This document shows positions 60,401-64,000 of a stretch of DNA of 64,000 bases, piece after piece. Every line of letters begins with the position of its first letter. The first letter of the stretch is position 1. Under the pieces are notes generated by a model, which saw only the letters and a program-made list of their open reading frames with translations, was not told where the DNA came from and did not search any database. A program made the position numbers and the translations under genes. The stretch spans positions 15,724 to 79,723 of the forward strand of contig JAQBDA010000315.1 of assembly GCA_032124675.1 (NCBI GenBank). Reading direction: 5' to 3'. Origin of the DNA: JAQBDA01 sp032124675 (lineage in GTDB: Bacteria > Chloroflexota > Anaerolineae > Anaerolineales > UBA4823).

Positions 60401-61101
60401 GTCTGGTAGAAGAGCTGCCGCATGTCGACCAGCTCGCGCCTGAAGTGGAGGAAAACGTCCGCCGCCAGCGAGCGCTGCTGCGCCGCATCGGACCGGTTAA
60501 TCCAGAAGCCCAGGTGGAATTCAGGGAAGTCAAAGAGCGCTACCAGTTCATGACCGAGCAGGTTGCCGATCTGGAGAAAGCTGAAGCCGATGTGCGCCAG
60601 GTGATCGGTGAGCTGGATGGCTTGATGGAGCGCGAGCTGCACAAGACTTTTGATGCGGTCGCCGGCGAGTTCAGCGGTATCTTTAAGCGGCTGTTTGGCG
60701 GTGGGACAGCCCGGCTGATGCTCACAGACCCGGACGATATGACCAACACCGGCATCGACATCGAAGCCCGTCTGCCCGGAAGGCGCATGCAGGGGCTCTC
60801 GCTGCTGTCAGGCGGCGAGCGCAGCCTGACTGCGGTCTCCCTGGTGTTTGCGCTGCTAAAGGTAGCGCCAACACCTTTCTGCGTGCTGGACGAGGTGGAT
60901 GCCATGCTGGACGAAGCCAATGTGGGGCGCTTCCGCGAGCTGCTGCGCGAGCTCAGCGAGCAGACGCAGTTTATTATCGTCACCCACAACCGCAACACCG
61001 TCCAGGTGGCGGACGTGATTTATGGCGTTACCATGGGGCGTGATACGTCCAGCCAGGTGATCAGCCTGAAGCTGGACGAAGTGTCCACGATCGTAGAGTA
61101 A
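57484..61101 (+). CDS. smc: Chromosome segregation protein SMC
   Basis: The protein, 1,205 residues from the ATG at 57484 (an in-frame ATG at 57466 is an alternative), has Walker A TAIVGPNGSGKSNIADSMRW near residue 30 and long coiled coils. A hinge domain at about 505-650 (YARGAQVLIQAAREARLAADS to GEVFSTSGPVF) is present. The C-terminal head shows LLSGGERSLTAVSLVFALLK and Walker B FCVLDEVDAMLDEANVG. SMC forms the condensin-like complex with ScpA/ScpB. It follows rnc directly, which is the order in many bacteria. Confidence 0.96.
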   Translation: MAAQLKSLELQGYKTFASRTLFEFAGRVTAIVGPNGSGKSNIADSMRWVLGEQSYSLLRGRKTEDMIFSGSDQRSRAGMASATVVFDNSDGWLPIDFSEVSVARRAYRDGNNEYLINGQRVRLRDVTELLAQSGLAERTYTIIGQGVVDAVLALKAEERRKLFEEAAGIGLYRSRREEAVRRLETTRRNLDRVQDILAELQPRLRSLERQARRANDYEQVRADLKMMLYEWYGYHWHRAQMELTEARQITRSQETALKHTRRSVGVVDERLAASRDHIHQLRGRLNGWHRLLAQLHSRQESLGRQLAVSDERRRALESQQIDLQADLSRLEEELVLHSDRLAGTQQEEVRLKAEWDEAREQLNAVQAVLDLRQQERAAAEASLQEARGQLSALSERQVHVQAHLTERQASLERLQISRQTAEEAASGLESTLQDALMAAQGADQALEQSKNQRQAAEQALDHVRTELENLERERGRYEKQRAELGAVVARQGAQLEVLQQAEANLSGYARGAQVLIQAAREARLAADSNALGSQLEVPVELEAAIAAALGEFLDSVTLERSALVDSALDMLARQSARGVVLPLDNLAVEAAPDAAYAGIDGYIGRASELVGCRSALRPAVDLILGETLIVHDRRSARRVIDRARSSGTRHLRAVTLEGEVFSTSGPVFSAQDGKSSTLTRTRQIKELGEQLAQAQTRLADLDERLESNRSRIQTVAEAVQGAEHDLRAARGDEEKLEVAHRRARAAVEQAEREAAWQVQQQQRIEAEIQEGRVQIEQADVELRSLEDQTNAAREALRRRSHAFAELSLDDLQAQVNHWNTLAAVSEQAAGDAGARWQERQAAQEHGRSLLASVQDRLQESMSAQASLDEEKVTLRQEEAQVNDQIKALRDLIDPAEEELDRAEISQVSLQKEEIKARHALSQTEHNHAQARIGQARRQEALETWRRRIEDDFGLVAFDYVEDVSGPTPLPMQGLVEELPHVDQLAPEVEENVRRQRALLRRIGPVNPEAQVEFREVKERYQFMTEQVADLEKAEADVRQVIGELDGLMERELHKTFDAVAGEFSGIFKRLFGGGTARLMLTDPDDMTNTGIDIEARLPGRRMQGLSLLSGGERSLTAVSLVFALLKVAPTPFCVLDEVDAMLDEANVGRFRELLRELSEQTQFIIVTHNRNTVQVADVIYGVTMGRDTSSQVISLKLDEVSTIVE

Positions 61102-61262
61102 CTTGAGAAAAATCCTGAATATTGAGATCCCTCATCTGCTGAAGGCCAGGGATGGAACTTGTTCATATGGGTTTCAATTCAGAGAAGGTTTATTCTTATT
61201 GTGCTTACAAAGCGTAAATAGTTGATTTTTGAGGAAATGTCGCTGTAATAAGATTACGTTAA
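61102..61262. other. Non-coding spacer downstream of smc
   Basis: Nothing is recognised here except a weak ATCCCT/AGGGAT inverted word near 61127-61155. No clear terminator is seen. The GC content drops from here to the window end. Confidence 0.4.
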
Positions 61263-61598
61263 CCCAAAAAACGCGGCAAGCCTAAACAACATCCGGCTAA
61301 GAACCTGGTCGATCATTTCCAGCTCCGCAAACGGGAAACACTGGCTTTTATGTATGATTTTAAGGTGCCATTTGACAATAATCAGGCGGAACGAGATCTC
61401 CGCATGGTCAAGCTCAAACAGAAAGTGTCGGGTTGTTTTCGCTCGGAGGACGGCGCCAAAGCTTTTTGCCAAATTCGCAGTTACATTTCTACGGCTCGCA
61501 AGAATGGTCAGCAAGTCCTGGATGTTCTTCAGTTGGCAATGACTGGTAGGCCTTTTGTTCCTCCTATTCTTCAGGCACGGATTAAATCCTCAGCCTGA
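61263..61598 (+). pseudogene. IS66 transposase, C-terminal remnant
   Basis: A frame of about 111 codons, preceded by a stop at 61260 and lacking a start, encodes RGKPKQHPAKNLVDHF, ETLAFMYDFKVPFDNNQAERDLRM and KQKVSGCFRSEDGAKAFCQIRSYISTARKNGQ. These match the C-terminal part of IS66-type transposases. The upstream three quarters of the gene is absent. It is a decayed insertion just after smc. Confidence 0.85.
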
Positions 61599-61726
61599 GC
61601 AGTTACGATCCGAGTAACTAACGGCTTGGGTTCGCAGTTTGCTGATTATGCCAAACTCGCTAATTTTGCCCAGCCCGTTAGCAAATCTGCTGCACGGTTT
61701 ATTGGGTGCGTAGTTTAATTTGCTCG
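61599..61726. other. Non-coding spacer with an imperfect inverted repeat
   Basis: CTAACGGCTTGGG (61618 onward) and GCCCAGCCCGTTAG (about 61668-61681) are approximate inverted partners. They could be an IS66 end or a separate repeat. No gene is seen. Confidence 0.35.
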
Positions 61727-62497
61727 CTATCCTATGATACGAATGATATTTGTAATATTGGTTTTGACTTCACCACCTTGATCTATTTCGGGTCTCGCTT
61801 TGAGATATTCCTGAATCTGGCGAAAAAAAGCAAGACTTAAAGGCGCTTCTTTTGACAATTCTTCGTGTCTTTCTAGAAATCCTAGGATTGATCTAATAGA
61901 GTAATGCAGAGGTATTAAGCTCCTTCTGCCCTCCATAGCCCGAAGCTTTTCCCATTCCCGAGTCACATGCTGAAGCCTATCATTAAATCCGGGTTTTTTA
62001 GAGTTCTCTTCATGAAGATATACGACAATGCGGTCAAAATCCCAAGGACTGGCCACACATCCACTTTGTTGTTCTTCGGTTAATTCAAGATTTCCACGTT
62101 CAATCCTTGTTTGGAAAGGATGTATAAGCTCATCTTTTTTCTCTGAAAAAGTCGATAGCTCCTCAAATTTCTTTGATTCAGGAAATATAGGTGGAATTAA
62201 AGTTTTTGGCGTTTTGTGATTAGGATTTTGAGTTAAAACCTCTCGGATATAATATCAAATGATCACCAAGAAGTACAAGTATCCTATAACAATAACGATG
62301 ATTCTAAAATCTGAAGAGCCCAATTCGGTGGCAACTGTCGCCAGCCCAACTAAAAGTGCTGCCACACCAATAGCAAACAGAAAAGGTTCATGTCCGATCT
62401 TGCTTACAACTTGTCCTACGACCTCGTACAGGGATTTATTATTCGATTCCTTTGGCTGTTCACTTGTATTGCCAGAAGGTACTTCTTCTTTAGTCAT
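61727..62497 (-). pseudogene. Membrane protein gene interrupted by one in-frame TGA
   Basis: An ATG at 62497 with AGGAG 7 bases upstream begins an 80-residue stretch with two hydrophobic segments (EPFLFAIGVAALLVGLATVA and FRIIVIVIGYLYFLVII) that ends at TGA (62255-62257). The same frame continues without any start or stop for 66 codons, then to a TAA at 61727. It includes EELSTFSEKKDELIHPF and EWEKLRAMEGRRSLIPLHYS. One gene of 256 codons with TGA replacing perhaps a Trp codon is the simplest reading. An apparent start at GTG 62056 gives the shorter C-terminal frame. The family is not recognised. Confidence 0.75.
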
Positions 62498-62592
62498 GAA
62501 TTTTCTCCTAACTTGACTCATTTACTTCAAGGACGTACACAGTTGCTGCGTTCAAACCAAATTCGCGCTATATTTACTTATACATAGTACAC

Positions 62593-62703
62593 CTATTTTA
62601 TCCGATATTCGCCAGGATGACGAAACTGCCCTAATCCCGGTATTTTGAGTTCTTCGACCAATTGTCGGAGTGTGCGTTGTTGAGTCAGTCCCAGCCCACT
62701 CAT
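62593..62703 (-). other. Short unrecognised frame next to IS21 fragment
   Basis: Thirty-six codons from the ATG at 62703 read MSGLGLTQQRTLRQLVEEL and end in FRHPGEYRIK. It might be part of a decayed element. No family is recognised and coding is uncertain. Confidence 0.25.
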
Positions 62704-62873
62704 ACCGGTGCTGCGCGCGGTTGTGACAGTGTGTAGGGCATCGGTGCCGCATCGACAATTGCCTTGCGGATCGTTTCTCGATCATAGCCCAGCATCCGAT
62801 GGATTGCCCGAATGCTTTGCTTGTCCACAAAATATGCCCTTCGTATTCCTTCGTAGTCATCCACCGTTCTCAT
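62700..62873 (-). pseudogene. IS21 IstA transposase, N-terminal fragment
   Basis: The frame from the ATG at 62873 (GGAG 6 bases before) encodes 57 residues with MRTVDDYEGIRRAYFVDKQS, IRAIHRMLGYDRETIRKAI and APMPYTLSQP, the DNA-binding N-terminus of IS21-type IstA. It then stops. The rest of IstA and IstB are absent. Confidence 0.75.
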
Positions 62874-62918
62874 CTCCTTTACCTCCAGGTCCTTTATGGT
62901 ACCCGGAGAATGAGCTTC

Positions 62919-62983
62919 GGTGGACGGTTTTTCAATGTTAAAATTCAGCCAAGGTGGTCGGTTTTTCAATTGACAAAAACACT
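62919..62983. mobile_element. Left end of an IS21-family element
   Basis: The words GGTGGACGGTTTTTCAAT (62919-62936) and GGTGGTCGGTTTTTCAAT (62953-62970) are direct repeats with one mismatch. They lie just outside the IstA fragment and are followed by a TGACAAAAACAC terminal stretch, as expected for transposase-binding sites in IS21 ends. Confidence 0.65.
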
Positions 62984-63051
62984 TTTTTCTTACTTTGAGA
63001 AAGCCGTGCCGCCTAATGGTGTTCTCATTGATTAAATAACGTGAGTTCGGG

Positions 63052-63846
63052 TTAGGCCGTCAAGGCAGCCAGGGTATCTCGGCCAATTGACGGTTTGGTA
63101 GGCTGATGAGCATATGCAATCAGCCCGCACAGCACATTGACAAGAAAATTGGTTACACTGCGATGCCGTGAGTGTTCGATCTGAGAAATGTTCTTGAGTT
63201 GATCGATGATCGTTTCCACAATCGCACGCTTGCGAAGTAAAAGCATATCTGAGAACACCATTAGGCGGTTCTTCATGTTGGATTTGAGCTTGGTGATTAG
63301 CTGGATGCCAAAGGTTCGAAACAATTCTTCAAACAAGGGTTGTGACAGGTAGCCTTTGTCGCCAATGAGTTTGCCGAACAATTATCGCACCAGCTTTGGA
63401 ACGGGTTTTCGATCATCAACATTGCCTGGTGTTAGGGTTACATTGAGTACCTGGCCGCGATCATTGAAAACCAAATGTAATTTGAATCCATAGAACCAGC
63501 CGGTAGAGGTTTTGCCTCGCTGAGCCAATCCGGCAAAAACCTTGTGTGATGAGATGCGTTGGTTCAGACAGACATCCAGGCTGGTTGAATCGATAAAGGA
63601 GATGCCCGTACAATCCCCAAAGCAAACCGTGCGCAAATAAGCACAGAGAGGAAGCAGCGCAGTGGGCATGAATTCAACAAACCGCGTGTAGCTGACCAGG
63701 CCAGGAAACTCCTTCTGTAAGTGGATCAGCACATACTCACAATAGTAGGCCTTGAAAGTGCGATAGTGAGATTGATGAAAATGGATCAAAATCGTCATAA
63801 CTTCACTGATCGAGAGTGATCTGGCTCGTTGGCGCTGCATTGCGCT
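63052..63846 (-). pseudogene. IS982-family transposase, disrupted
   Basis: Two frames in the same phase, 63382 upward and 63052-63381, are separated only by a TAA (63382-63384), where IS982 proteins have Gln (LVR-stop-LFGKLIGDKGY). The first part has SLSISEVMTILIHFHQSHYRTFKAYY, LVSYTRFVEFMP, the DDE-type FIDSTSLDVC and GWFYGFKLHLVFNDRG. The second has GDKGYLSQPLFEELF and AIVETIIDQLKNISQIEHSRHRS. The N-terminal 25 or so residues are missing because another sequence with IS21-like end repeats begins at about 63847. It is not functional as it stands. Confidence 0.85.
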
Positions 63847-63895
63847 GTCAACGACAATTAGATTTACCCATGGCGACAATTAGAAATGCCCATGA
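63847..63895. mobile_element. Probable end of another IS element, truncating IS982
   Basis: TGTCAACGACAATTAG is followed by two direct words, CGACAATTAGATTTACCC (63852-63869) and CGACAATTAGAAATGCCC (63874-63891), in the style of IS21-family subterminal repeats. IS982-like protein sequence stops just before it. Confidence 0.5.
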
Positions 63896-64000
63896 TGGCT
63901 AAGGGCACGAAGGCACTCGTGTCCACGATAGCCTGCTTCCGCCGGAGCCGTCCCGCTGCGCCAAGGGAGCTGCGGAGCCGAGCACGGTCAAGGGGGAGTG
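63896..64000. other. Unassigned window end
   Basis: No gene is recognised. A plus-strand frame beginning near 63895 reads MAKGTKALVSTIACFRR but could not be matched to a family before the window ends. It could be part of the inserted element. Confidence 0.25.

Noticed and set aside
62255..62257. TGA as selenocysteine codon
   Set aside because: No SECIS-like hairpin is visible just after the TGA, and nothing in the surrounding residues suggests a redox site; a nonsense mutation is simpler.
1..64000. tRNA, rRNA, CRISPR or prophage genes
   Set aside because: No cloverleaf-like stretch, rRNA signature, repeat-spacer array or phage structural gene was seen on reading both strands, though a covariance-model search was not possible here.

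Overview
The window looks like a chromosomal stretch from a member of the Chloroflexota, probably an uncultured Anaerolineae-type bacterium. That placement is an inference from protein style: a 1,200-residue SMC, a paired von Willebrand/FHA protein and PP2C-like protein, FabF/RncS/SMC order, and GC-rich coding DNA with many 4-base gene overlaps. I could not run a database search.

Positions 1 to about 36,650 are one enormous locus, every gene on the minus strand, for building and exporting a complex surface polysaccharide. Reading in the direction of transcription, it begins with a polyprenyl-phosphate glycosyltransferase, a flippase-like membrane protein and two polytopic membrane proteins. 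A small winged-helix regulator follows with its own promoter and palindrome. Next come a GDP-fucose synthase-like enzyme, a Wzm/Wzt ABC exporter with a carbohydrate-binding tail, and about twenty sugar-nucleotide enzymes, glycosyltransferases and methyltransferases. The chemistry centres on nonulosonic (sialic-acid-like) sugars: three different NeuB-family synthases (one fused to a xylose-isomerase-like barrel, one without its SAF domain), two CMP-sugar synthetases (one fused to a HAD phosphatase as in animal CMAS) and an SpsF-type relative. A bifunctional PAPS synthetase and a PAPS sulfotransferase imply that the glycan is sulfated. No aminotransferase or hydrolysing UDP-GlcNAc 2-epimerase is visible, so the route may be of the deaminated KDN type or may depend on genes outside the window. 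Two small cassette-like genes (GxxExxY and four-helix-bundle/23S-IVS type), each flanked by inverted stuttered repeats, sit between operon genes.

Positions 36.9 to 55 kb hold housekeeping and unassigned genes in short operons. They include a membrane protein and a divergent VWA-FHA protein facing a pseudo-PP2C/beta-propeller membrane protein. There is also a FemAB/GNAT-like protein, an AmrS-type radical SAM enzyme, MobA with an apparently leaderless promoter, urocanate hydratase, an Rrf2 regulator and UDP-glucose dehydrogenase. Two methyltransferases follow, and then a five-gene minus-strand operon (MFS transporter with an inserted beta-rich domain, UbiE, UbiX, a PNPOx-like flavoprotein and a methyltransferase).

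Positions 55.3 to 61.1 kb carry fabF (preceded by a 34-bp near-perfect hairpin), rnc and smc on the plus strand. From 61.1 kb to the end is a graveyard of mobile DNA: an IS66 tail, an IS21 left end, an IS982 transposase with a nonsense codon that another IS end appears to truncate, and an AT-richer membrane-protein gene split by one in-frame TGA. I saw no rRNA, tRNA or CRISPR array.
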